DNA of 6,497 bases, taken from NCBI GenBank assembly GCA_036279295.1, contig DASUJK010000421.1:1-6497 (forward strand). The letters are read 5' to 3'. Numbering within the stretch: the stretch's first letter is position 1; each line of letters starts with the position of its first letter. The translations under genes and the position numbers were made by a program. Below are positions 1-6,497 of the stretch, piece by piece. The DNA is from DATEPR01 sp036279295 (GTDB lineage: Bacteria > Actinomycetota > Actinomycetes > Mycobacteriales > Pseudonocardiaceae). The notes under the pieces are model-generated. The model was given only the letters and a program-made list of their open reading frames with translations, searched no databases and had not been told where the DNA came from.

Positions 1-1215
1 AACGAACAACTGCTGCTCGATCACATCCGGAACAATGGGCCGTGCAGCCGCGCCGAACTCGCTCGGGTGTCCGGCCTGTCCAAGTCGACCGTGTCGATAG
101 CCATGGCCAACGTGGAACGCGCCGGACTGGTCCGGGAGGCCGGCCACCGACGGGGTGCGCCTGGGCGCGCCGCGCGCCTTTACGAGGTCACGCCGGAGGC
201 CGGGTACGTACTGGCACTCGATGTCGGGCGCCAGTTCCTGCGGGGTGCGCTGGCCGACCTCACCGGGACCGTCGTGGCGCGGGAGACAGTCCGATCCCGT
301 GCGACATATGGACGCCGACGAGTGTCCGAACTGATCGGACTCGCCGACATCCTGACCGCTCGGGTCGGTATCAGCAGAGCTGAGGTCACCCAGACCGTCG
401 TGGGCTGCCCCGGGGTGTACGACCGGCACGCGGACACCATACGACTCACCGGTGGCCTGACCGGCTGGGACCAGCCAGGACTGCCGGCGCGACTACGCGA
501 CGCGTTCGGCAGCTCGCTCATGGTGGAGAACGATGTGGACGCTGCCGCGCTGGCCGAACAGGCCCATGGTCACGGACGGCACGCGTCGAGCTTCGCGTTC
601 GTCACCGTGGGTACCGGAATCGGGATGGGACTGGTGCTGGACGGCAGGTTGCACCGCGGCGCGCACGGCATCGCGGGTGAGATCGCGTTCCTGCCGTTCA
701 CAGTGGACGGCAAGCCTGACGGGCTGGAACGCAGGGGCAGCCTGGAGACGGCTGTCTCCGCGGCGGCCGTGACCAGAGCGGCCCGGGCTGCTGGCATGCG
801 TGGCCCGGTGTCCGCCCGCCGGGTCTTCGCGGCCGCGGCCCGGGGTGACGACCGGGCGATTCGAGTGGTGGCCGAGGAGACGACGCTGGTGGCCAAGGCC
901 ATCTGTGCCGTGATCACCGTCGTCGACCCGGAGTTGGTGGTGCTGGGCGGCGGGATCGGCCAGGCACCCGGGTTCGCCGACGCCGTGGACGTCGAACTGG
1001 CCGCGCTGGCGCCGTTGCGGCCGAACGTGTTGGTGAGCGCGCTGGGTGAGGACGCCGTGGTGGACGGCTGTGTCGCGGCGGGTGTCGAGCGCGCGTGGGA
1101 GGCGCTCACGGTCCGGTTCGCCAGCCAGGAGCCGTTCGCGCGACCAGGTCACGAGTTCCGTTCCGCACCGTTCCGAGGTGGTCTGGTCCAGGCCGCTATT
1201 GGTTCAGACCAGTAG
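1..1215 (+). CDS. ROK-family transcriptional regulator (NagC/XylR type), 5' end missing
   Basis: The frame is open from base 1, giving 404 visible codons and ending in TAG at 1213-1215. The true start lies just off the left edge; ROK repressors are usually about 380-410 residues, so few residues are missing. An N-terminal winged helix-turn-helix (about bases 43-130, SRAELARVSGLSKSTVS) precedes a ROK sugar-kinase-like domain. That domain has the phosphate-binding strand LALDVG near 211, the ENDVDAAALAE motif with the catalytic-type Asp near 526-558, and the glycine-rich VTVGTGIGMGLVLDG near 601-645. The zinc motif normal in ROK proteins (GH followed by CxCGxxGCxE) is degenerate. The His position reads Phe in GEIAF, and all three Cys are replaced in DGLERRGSLE, with the final Glu kept. 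Known role of the family: sugar-responsive repressors of carbohydrate uptake or catabolism genes. The target and ligand cannot be told here. It converges on the kinase gene and overlaps its 3' end by 20 bp. Confidence 0.93.
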   Translation, partial: NEQLLLDHIRNNGPCSRAELARVSGLSKSTVSIAMANVERAGLVREAGHRRGAPGRAARLYEVTPEAGYVLALDVGRQFLRGALADLTGTVVARETVRSRATYGRRRVSELIGLADILTARVGISRAEVTQTVVGCPGVYDRHADTIRLTGGLTGWDQPGLPARLRDAFGSSLMVENDVDAAALAEQAHGHGRHASSFAFVTVGTGIGMGLVLDGRLHRGAHGIAGEIAFLPFTVDGKPDGLERRGSLETAVSAAAVTRAARAAGMRGPVSARRVFAAAARGDDRAIRVVAEETTLVAKAICAVITVVDPELVVLGGGIGQAPGFADAVDVELAALAPLRPNVLVSALGEDAVVDGCVAAGVERAWEALTVRFASQEPFARPGHEFRSAPFRGGLVQAAIGSDQ

Positions 1216-1224
1216 CGGAACTGG
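1188..1224. terminator. bidirectional terminator hairpin spanning both convergent stop codons
   Basis: An 11-bp stem pairs 1193-1203 (CCGCTATTGGT) with 1208-1218 (ACCAGTAGCGG) around the tetraloop TCAG, with a single G-T wobble. It is extended by an outer 4-bp helix, CCAG 1188-1191 with CTGG 1221-1224, across a small internal loop. The stop codons of the ROK gene (TAG 1213-1215) and of the kinase gene (CTA on this strand, 1196-1198) lie opposite each other in the stem. No clear U tract follows on either side, which is common for actinobacterial terminators. The structure is seen by hand; its terminator function is inferred. Confidence 0.7.
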
Positions 1225-2122
1225 TATGTCCCGTGGGTGCCCGGCCGGCCATCCGCGCGTACATCCGGCCGGGGCTGGGTACCGACGGCGGCGTCAGGAA
1301 GCCGGGCAGCATGGGCAGATCCACCACGAACGGTTGCAGCCGCTCATAGAGTTCGGCCGCGTCGGCAGGGCGTTTTTCCGGTTCCTTTTCCAGTAGCTGA
1401 AGAACGAGACCGTCCAGTTCGGCCGGCACGCCCGGCACCGAGGGTGGCTGTTCTTTCACCTGTTTGTCGAATACCACGTACGCGGTTGGTCCGGTGAACA
1501 GCTGTCGACCGGTCAGCATTTCGTGCAACACGCAGCCCAGCGCGTAGAGGTCGCTGCGCGGTTCCGCGATGCCACTGCGGATCTGCTCCGGTGCCATGTA
1601 GGCAGGTGTACCGACGATCTGGCCCGCCCTGGTGAACTGGAGGACGTCGGACTCGCGCAGCACGGCCAGTCCGAAGTCGAGCACCTTCACACTGCCGTCC
1701 GGGCACAGCATCAGGTTGGTCGGCTTGAGATCCCGGTGGCAGATGGACAGCGAGTGAGCCGCGGACAGGACGGCGGAGGCCTGCGCCGCGATCGTCGCCG
1801 CCCACGGCACCGGTACCGGCCCGTGCTCACTGACCAGGTCGGCCACGGTGACGCCGTCGATGAACTGCATCACCTGGTACAGCCTGCGCTCGAACATGCC
1901 GAAGTCGTAGAGCACCGGAGCGCCCGGATGCTCCAGCTTGGCCAGGATGCGGGCCTCGCGGACGAATCGACGCTCCAACTCGTCGTCCTGGCCACCGGGC
2001 AGGTGCAGGAACTTCACCGCGACCCTGCGGTCCAGGTGCCGGTCGTGGCCGCCGTGCACCGCGGCCATGCCACCCTGGCCGAGCGGCAGCTCGTCGAGCT
2101 CGTATCGGTCGGCGATGAGCAT
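1196..2122 (-). CDS. soluble serine/threonine protein kinase (Hanks type)
   Basis: The gene encodes 308 residues with a complete eukaryotic-type kinase domain and no membrane segment. In order it shows the glycine-rich loop GQGGMAAV (15-22), VAVK with ATP-anchoring Lys37, the helix-C Glu56, the catalytic loop HRDLKPTN (129-136, Asp131), DFG (149-151), the activation segment ending GTPAYMAPEQ (171-180), and RSDLYALG with Asp191. All catalytic residues are present, so it should be active. The domain ends near residue 268. A short proline-rich tail of about 40 residues follows, without the transmembrane helix or PASTA/sensor domain of PknB-like kinases; a cytosolic enzyme is therefore predicted. 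The ATG at 2122 has a GGGAGG ribosome site at 2127-2132. The start is 24 bp after the stop of the upstream methylase gene, on the same strand, so the two are almost certainly cotranscribed. The substrate is unknown; the neighbouring methylase and the PP2C gene product are the obvious candidate partners by context. Confidence 0.95.
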   Translation of the reverse strand: MLIADRYELDELPLGQGGMAAVHGGHDRHLDRRVAVKFLHLPGGQDDELERRFVREARILAKLEHPGAPVLYDFGMFERRLYQVMQFIDGVTVADLVSEHGPVPVPWAATIAAQASAVLSAAHSLSICHRDLKPTNLMLCPDGSVKVLDFGLAVLRESDVLQFTRAGQIVGTPAYMAPEQIRSGIAEPRSDLYALGCVLHEMLTGRQLFTGPTAYVVFDKQVKEQPPSVPGVPAELDGLVLQLLEKEPEKRPADAAELYERLQPFVVDLPMLPGFLTPPSVPSPGRMYARMAGRAPTGHTSSATGLNQ

Positions 2123-2126
2123 CCAG

Positions 2127-2132
2127 CCTCCC
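2127..2132 (-). promoter_or_regulatory. Shine-Dalgarno site of the kinase gene
   Basis: The minus strand reads GGGAGG four bases before the ATG at 2122. It lies in the 24-bp gap after the methylase stop codon. It supports the chosen start and independent ribosome entry within the two-gene operon. Confidence 0.6.
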
Positions 2133-2146
2133 AGGTGGGACGGCCG

Positions 2147-3934
2147 CTACTCCGCCGGTCGCAGGTGACCGGCGACGAGACCGTCGAAGCCAAGCCGCAC
2201 CAGCGTCTCACTCGCGGACGTCGCGGCGCGCACGGCGTCGGCCAGAGCCACCAGTTCGCGGAACGCGGCGCCGTACCTGCGCTGCTCGGCCAACGGCAGC
2301 CTGGGCACCCGCATGCGGCGCACGTCGACGCGACTGGAGTTGGTGTGCGCTGCCGGCTCGGCGGCCCGCAGCGAGCCGGCCAGGAAGTCCGGGTCGAGCC
2401 TGTCCGGATCCATGCGGTAGCGGGTCAGGTAGGGGCCGAGCACGGCATCACCGCTGGTCAGCACTCTGGCCGCGCCGAGCACCGACGCCACCACGTCACC
2501 GACGGCGACCTGGACCAGACCGGGTTCGTCGGTGGTCCGGCCGGACGGTGGCCGGTTCGCCGCGAGGTCGTCCGACGTGAGCACGGGTACGTCACCGGTG
2601 TCCGTGGCCATCCTGGCCGGCCCGTGCCGCACGGTGAGCAGGCCGGCCCGGACCAACTCGCCGATGGTGGTCACTGGCAGCGCCTGGCGCTGGGCGGGCA
2701 CGTCGAACTCGGGTGGCTTGATACCGATCGACTGGAGTGAGCGGGTCGCCGCCCGCAGGTCGCGGACCAGTTCGTCACCGGTGCTGGTGGCCCGGCGCCG
2801 GGTGGGGCTCAGGTCGACGTCGTCGTCCAGCAGATCGATGATGCGGGTTGCCTCGTCGGGGTTCTTCAGGTGTTTGCGCCAGGCCGGGGCCACCGTGGTG
2901 AGGTCGTCGTGCGCGGACATCAGGAGCAGGTGCGACGGCGGCCGGTCGCCCGGCTCGGGCTTGCGGAGCAGCCACAGGTCAGGGCCGCCTGATGCCAACG
3001 AAACGATCGCCCGGAGCGCGCCGGCGCGCAGCAGGTTGCCCCGGATCCGTTTGCCTGGCCTGCGACCGGCGGCGGCGGCCGGCATCAGGACGGCGACCAG
3101 CCCGCCCGGTCTGGTGTGGGCGAGACAGTGCTGCGCCCAGGCCAGTTCCGGCTCGCCGCGCGGCGGCAGGCCGTACTCCCAGCGTGGGTCACCGGTCAGT
3201 TCCTGGTAGCCCCAGGCGCGCTCGTTGAACGGTGGGTCGCAGACGACGGCGTCGGCCAGTTCGTCCGGGAAGCCGTCGGCGCGCAGCGCGTCGCCGGTGG
3301 TGACGGTCGACTTCTCGCTGGCCAGTTCCAGTCGGGTGGCGGCGATCGCGGCGGCCGTGTCGTTCAGTTCCTGACCGAGCCGGGTGGTGCCGGGCGGCGC
3401 GGCGAGCAGCAGTGTGCCCAGGCCACAGGCCGGGTCCAGCACGGAACCCTGCTGTGGCACGACCAGATCGACCATGAGCGCCGCGATGTCGGACGGGGTG
3501 GTGAACAGGCGGCGGGAGTGGGCTTCCTGGTAGCGGGCACACAGGAACTCGAAGGCGTCCCTCGGGCCGCGTTCCTCGGCCAGCTCGGTGATCAGTGTGA
3601 CGAGTTCGGGGTCGGCGAGAGGTGCGCTTGTGCTGCCGCACAGCAGTTCGCCTGCCGAGGCCACCAGTTCGCCGAGGCGCAGGTCGTCGCCCGCCGCGCG
3701 CAGCCGCTGCCAGGTTCGGTCGGCGAGGGAGACCTGGAAGGTCTTTCCGTTGCGCCGCAGCCAGTCCTCGACCTCACGCAGCGAGAACAGCGGGCTGGAC
3801 GCGGTGCCACCGACCGGCTGGGGGAAGTCGTCGTGCCGGCGGCGCCAGTTGCTCACAGCGGCACGGCCCACGTCCACCAGCCGGGCGATGTCACCCGCGT
3901 TGACCGTGGCGTCCTGACTCATAACGGACACCAT
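2147..3934 (-). CDS. N6-adenine DNA methyltransferase with N-terminal HTH and C-terminal HsdS-like half
   Basis: The protein has 595 residues. Residues 11-62 form a helix-turn-helix/winged-helix reader (DIARLVDVGRAAVSNWRRR, then a wing and SLREVEDWL). Residues about 135-345 are an HsdM-like N6-methylase core: motif X RRLFTTPSDI (141-150), SAM-binding motif I DPACGLGT (167-174) and catalytic motif IV CDPPF (232-236). Residues about 417-595 resemble one half of a type I specificity subunit: a recognition-domain opening (TIGELVRAGLL), then VPRLPLAEQRRYGAAF (543-558) and a helical spacer. It is thus a fused modification-plus-specificity protein with only one recognition half. Motif IV has Asp where HsdM has Asn, a permitted [DN]PP[FY] variant. 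No nuclease or helicase domain is visible. Start: ATG 3934 is used here. ATG 3922 (Met5) is equally possible, because TATGGT lies 7 bases upstream of it and would suit a leaderless transcript. Neither ATG has a well-spaced ribosome site. The gene heads an operon with the kinase. Confidence 0.9.
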   Translation of the reverse strand: MVSVMSQDATVNAGDIARLVDVGRAAVSNWRRRHDDFPQPVGGTASSPLFSLREVEDWLRRNGKTFQVSLADRTWQRLRAAGDDLRLGELVASAGELLCGSTSAPLADPELVTLITELAEERGPRDAFEFLCARYQEAHSRRLFTTPSDIAALMVDLVVPQQGSVLDPACGLGTLLLAAPPGTTRLGQELNDTAAAIAATRLELASEKSTVTTGDALRADGFPDELADAVVCDPPFNERAWGYQELTGDPRWEYGLPPRGEPELAWAQHCLAHTRPGGLVAVLMPAAAAGRRPGKRIRGNLLRAGALRAIVSLASGGPDLWLLRKPEPGDRPPSHLLLMSAHDDLTTVAPAWRKHLKNPDEATRIIDLLDDDVDLSPTRRRATSTGDELVRDLRAATRSLQSIGIKPPEFDVPAQRQALPVTTIGELVRAGLLTVRHGPARMATDTGDVPVLTSDDLAANRPPSGRTTDEPGLVQVAVGDVVASVLGAARVLTSGDAVLGPYLTRYRMDPDRLDPDFLAGSLRAAEPAAHTNSSRVDVRRMRVPRLPLAEQRRYGAAFRELVALADAVRAATSASETLVRLGFDGLVAGHLRPAE

Positions 3935-3958
3935 AGTTCACACTGTTCTCCAGATCCA
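3930..3958 (-). promoter_or_regulatory. candidate promoter of the methylase-kinase operon
   Basis: On the minus strand TATGGT (3935-3930) fits the actinobacterial -10 pattern TAnnnT and ends 7 bases before the ATG at 3922. This is the spacing expected for a leaderless transcript. A possible -35 (TGGATC, 3958-3953) is 17 bases upstream but is weak. If real, this places the -10 over the alternative ATG at 3934. Confidence 0.35.
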
Positions 3959-3979
3959 CCGGGTCGATGCTTGTGAACT
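3935..3979. repeat. 8-bp inverted repeat flanking the divergent promoters (putative operator)
   Basis: AGTTCACA at 3935-3942 and TGTGAACT at 3972-3979 are perfect inverted copies with 29 bases between them. The left arm abuts the methylase start and overlaps its candidate -10. The right arm covers the candidate -35 of the phosphatase gene. A second, shorter dyad, TCAGT 3979-3983 and ACTGA 3989-3993, lies between the -35 and -10 of the phosphatase gene, and ACTGA recurs at 3997-4001. The arrangement suits a regulator that controls both directions at once. The protein that binds is unknown; the HTH of the methylase itself is one candidate. Confidence 0.45.
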
Positions 3980-3999
3980 CAGTCAACCACTGATTTACT
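3971..3999 (+). promoter_or_regulatory. candidate promoter of the PP2C phosphatase gene, probably leaderless
   Basis: TTGTGA (3971-3976) and TTTACT (3994-3999) are separated by 17 bases. The -10-like element ends 7 bases before the ATG at 4007, so transcription could begin at the start codon itself. The GAGGG at 4000-4004 is only two bases from the ATG, too close for a good ribosome site, which favours the leaderless reading. Confidence 0.45.
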
Positions 4000-4006
4000 G
4001 AGGGTC

Positions 4007-4876
4007 ATGGCCACCAAGCACGGGCTAGCGCTGCGCTACGCCGCAGGTTCGGACGTCGGCGAAGCCAGATCACACAACGAGGACTCGGCGTTCGCCAGCC
4101 CCCGCCTGCTCGCGGTGGCCGACGGCATGGGCGGCCACGCGCACGGCGAGGTGGCGAGCGCCGTGGTGATCGGCGTGCTCGCCGAACTGGACGACCGGCT
4201 GCGGACCGCAAGGCCGGGCGAGGTCGACCCGCCCGCGGCGCTCGCGGCCGTGGTGGCCAGGGCGCTGCGCAGGCTGACGGAGTTGGCGGCCCAGGACTTC
4301 GACCTGACGCTGATGGGCAGCACGCTCACCGCGCTGCTGTGGGACGGCACCGGATTCGGGCTGGCACACGTCGGCGACTCAAGGGGGTACCTGCTGCGGG
4401 AGGGTGTGCTGCACCAGATCACCAAGGACCACACGCTGGTGCAGAGCCTGGTCGACGACGGCAGGATCACCGAGGCCGAGGCCGCGCTGCATCCGCGCAG
4501 GTCGATGGTCACGCGGGCGCTGCAGGCGGGCGGCTCCGCCGAACCGGACCTGACGCCGCTACCCGCCCAGGTCGGCGACCGGTTGCTGCTCTGCTCGGAC
4601 GGTGTGACGTGTGTGGTCGGACCGGACAGGCTCCGGGACACGCTCGGCACGGCAACGTCACCTGAGGCGGCGGTACGCAAGCTGATCGAGGAGGCCATTC
4701 AGTTGGACAGCCCGGACAACATCAGCTGCGTGGTGGCCGATGTCGTGGTGGGGCCGATTGAGGGAGACGTGCAGATCGTGGGATCGGCGGCTGAGCAGCC
4801 GGAGTTGTCGGAGTTACCGGTCAAGCCGCAGCCCAGTCGGCTGGCGAGGTGGGCGCGGCATTTGCGGCCGTACTAG
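4007..4876 (+). CDS. cytosolic PP2C-family serine/threonine protein phosphatase
   Basis: The gene encodes 289 residues. The PP2C motifs are in order: RSHNED (21-26), metal-binding VADGMGG (37-43, Asp39), MGSTLTA (103-109), AHVGDSRGYLLR (120-131), TKDHT (139-143), LLLCSDGVT (193-201, Asp198) and DNIS (237-240, Asp237). All metal ligands expected for a Mn/Mg-dependent phosphatase are present. There is no transmembrane helix or extracellular domain, unlike PstP. A tail of about 40 residues (250-289) ends in a basic, Trp-containing segment of unknown use. It is the natural opponent of the soluble kinase encoded in the divergent operon 72 bp away. The gene holds the only in-frame TTA leucine codon among the genes of this window (4814-4816, Leu270), so expression could depend on the rare leucine tRNA if this organism uses bldA-type control. 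A hairpin 5 bp after the stop probably ends the transcript. Confidence 0.95.
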   Translation: MATKHGLALRYAAGSDVGEARSHNEDSAFASPRLLAVADGMGGHAHGEVASAVVIGVLAELDDRLRTARPGEVDPPAALAAVVARALRRLTELAAQDFDLTLMGSTLTALLWDGTGFGLAHVGDSRGYLLREGVLHQITKDHTLVQSLVDDGRITEAEAALHPRRSMVTRALQAGGSAEPDLTPLPAQVGDRLLLCSDGVTCVVGPDRLRDTLGTATSPEAAVRKLIEEAIQLDSPDNISCVVADVVVGPIEGDVQIVGSAAEQPELSELPVKPQPSRLARWARHLRPY

Positions 4877-4880
4877 CCGA

Positions 4881-4908
4881 GATCGGCGGCCGCCCGACCG
4901 CCGTGATC
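4881..4908 (+). terminator. terminator-like hairpin after the PP2C gene
   Basis: CGGCGG (4884-4889) pairs with CCGCCG (4898-4903) around an 8-base loop. It is extended by GAT 4881-4883 with ATC 4906-4908 past a two-base bulge. A T-rich stretch (GTTTGG and further GTT/GTTT groups) follows. It begins 5 bp after the TAG at 4874-4876. Confidence 0.5.
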
Positions 4909-5059
4909 GTTTGGTGCCGTTGGTGTCGTTTGTGCGGTGGGTGGCGGTTTCTGGTTTGGGGTCGACCTGCCCGCTCCCTCGCCGTGAGGGTTCGACGCCG
5001 GGTGTCTGGCCTCAAGTGCCGGCCTGTGCGAGGAAGCGAAGGCAGACCAACCCCCAACC
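4909..5059. other. non-coding gap between convergent PP2C and SixA-like genes
   Basis: No convincing gene is seen here. The only other structure noted is a short dyad, CCCTC 4976-4980 with GAGGG 4986-4990. It could be a weak terminator for the minus-strand sixA-like transcript ending at 5060, but it has no U tract. Open frames crossing this stretch have arginine- and proline-rich translations typical of antisense shadows. Confidence 0.4.
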
Positions 5060-5538
5060 TCAAAGCCGCACCCCACGCGGCTTCGCCGACTCAACCAACA
5101 CCCAGCCCACGTCCGCCCACTCCCCCTCACCGCGCAACATGGCAACTCCCGACGTCTTCAACTCGACAGCCGAGCCGCTGACCTCACCAACGAACTCACT
5201 GAGCCCGGGATTGTGCCCGATCAGCAACGCCGTGGTCGCGTCCGCGGGCAGCCCGCGCACCACGCCCAACAAGTCACGCACGGACGCCGCATAGATCTTC
5301 GGGTCGAAGCGGAATGCCGGTGTGGCAGCGAGTTCCGCTGCCACCAGCCGCCATGTCTGGAGGGCCCGCAGCGCGGGCGAGCACACCACGGCATCAATGG
5401 CCGGCACGTGTGTACGCAACCATCGGCCCGCAGCCGGCGCGTCTCGTTCGCCGCGTGCCGACAGCGGTCGGTCGGCATCGTCCGCACCTTCCGGATACGC
5501 AGATTTCCCGTGCCGCAACAGGACCAGCGTGCGTGTCG

Positions 5539-5542
<4 letters not shown>
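5060..5542 (-). CDS. SixA-like phosphohistidine phosphatase (histidine phosphatase superfamily)
   Basis: The gene encodes 160 residues, the usual length for SixA-type proteins. It shows the family signature RHGKS (10-14, with His11 the predicted phospho-acceptor), LSARGERDAPAAGRWL (27-42), SPALRALQT (55-63, with Arg59) and IGHNPGLSEF (108-117, with His110 as second catalytic His). SixA proteins dephosphorylate phosphohistidine on signalling or phosphotransfer proteins; the substrate here is unknown. The ATG at 5540-5542 overlaps the TGA of the upstream glucosidase gene in an ATGA junction. A GAAGGG ribosome site lies at 5553-5558, inside that gene, so translation is probably coupled. No signal peptide or membrane segment is visible. 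A broader phosphoglycerate-mutase-like function cannot be excluded. Confidence 0.9.

Positions 5543-6497
<955 letters not shown>

Noticed and set aside
1196..2122. PknB-type membrane kinase of the cell-division cluster
   Set aside because: There is no transmembrane helix or PASTA repeats, and the neighbours are not the rodA/pbpA/FHA genes of that cluster.
1523..2740. Long plus-strand open frame (405 codons) opposite the kinase and methylase genes
   Set aside because: It spans two genes whose minus-strand proteins carry complete catalytic motifs. Its own translation is rich in Arg, Gln, His and Val with no recognisable domain, typical of antisense frames in GC-rich DNA.
3116..3976. Plus-strand open frame (286 codons) opposite the 5' half of the methylase gene
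   Set aside because: Its translation is a low-complexity Gly/Arg/Gln-rich shadow of the methylase motifs, and it runs across the divergent promoter region.
1196..4876. Assignment of the locus to BREX or Pgl
   Set aside because: The methylase and kinase are not PglX- or PglW-like in size or domain layout, and no PglZ, PglY/BrxC ATPase or other core gene is present. Only the general logic is shared.
4976..4990. CCCTC/GAGGG dyad as a terminator of the sixA-like transcript
   Set aside because: It has only five pairs, no U tract and lies about 70 bases past the stop codon. It is mentioned in the gap entry but not called as a terminator.
4740..5294. Plus-strand open frame running from the PP2C 3' end across the intergenic gap into the SixA-like gene
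   Set aside because: It overlaps two well-supported genes in other frames. The translation is Arg/Ser/Pro-rich with no domain, and no ribosome site was noted.

Overview
The window is GC-rich DNA with strongly G/C-biased third codon positions. It carries actinobacterial protein families: a soluble Ser/Thr kinase, a PP2C phosphatase, a ROK regulator, a GH13 glucosidase and an HTH-linked N6 DNA methylase. This points to a filamentous actinomycete; Pseudonocardiales is my best guess, from general impression rather than from a marker gene. No rRNA, tRNA, CRISPR array, insertion sequence or phage gene is visible.

Layout, left to right. (1) 1-1215 (+) is a ROK-family sugar-type repressor whose first few codons lie off the left edge. 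(2) It converges on, and overlaps by 20 bp, a soluble Ser/Thr protein kinase (1196-2122, -). A hairpin at 1188-1224 spans both stop codons and can act as a bidirectional terminator. (3) The kinase is the second gene of a two-gene operon behind an N6-adenine DNA methyltransferase (2147-3934, -). That protein has an N-terminal helix-turn-helix and a C-terminal type I HsdS-like half. (4) A 72-bp divergent intergenic region (3935-4006) holds opposing promoter-like elements and inverted repeats. It separates the methylase from a cytosolic PP2C phosphatase (4007-4876, +). (5) A terminator-like hairpin (4881-4908) follows. The rest of 4877-5059 shows no convincing gene. (6) 5060-5542 (-) is a SixA-like histidine phosphatase. 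It is coupled by an ATGA overlap to the 3' part of a GH13 alpha-glucosidase/oligo-1,6-glucosidase gene (5539-6497, -), which runs off the right edge.

The methylase, kinase and phosphatase form a compact three-gene unit bounded by hairpins on both sides. They share one divergent control region. The simplest reading is a DNA methyltransferase, or a process it takes part in, controlled by reversible Ser/Thr phosphorylation. This resembles the methylase-plus-kinase logic of Pgl/BREX phage defence, but lacks their ATPase, PglZ and other components. No nuclease is present in the window. The functional link is inferred from gene context only. The flanking ROK regulator and GH13-SixA pair look like ordinary carbon-metabolism neighbours.
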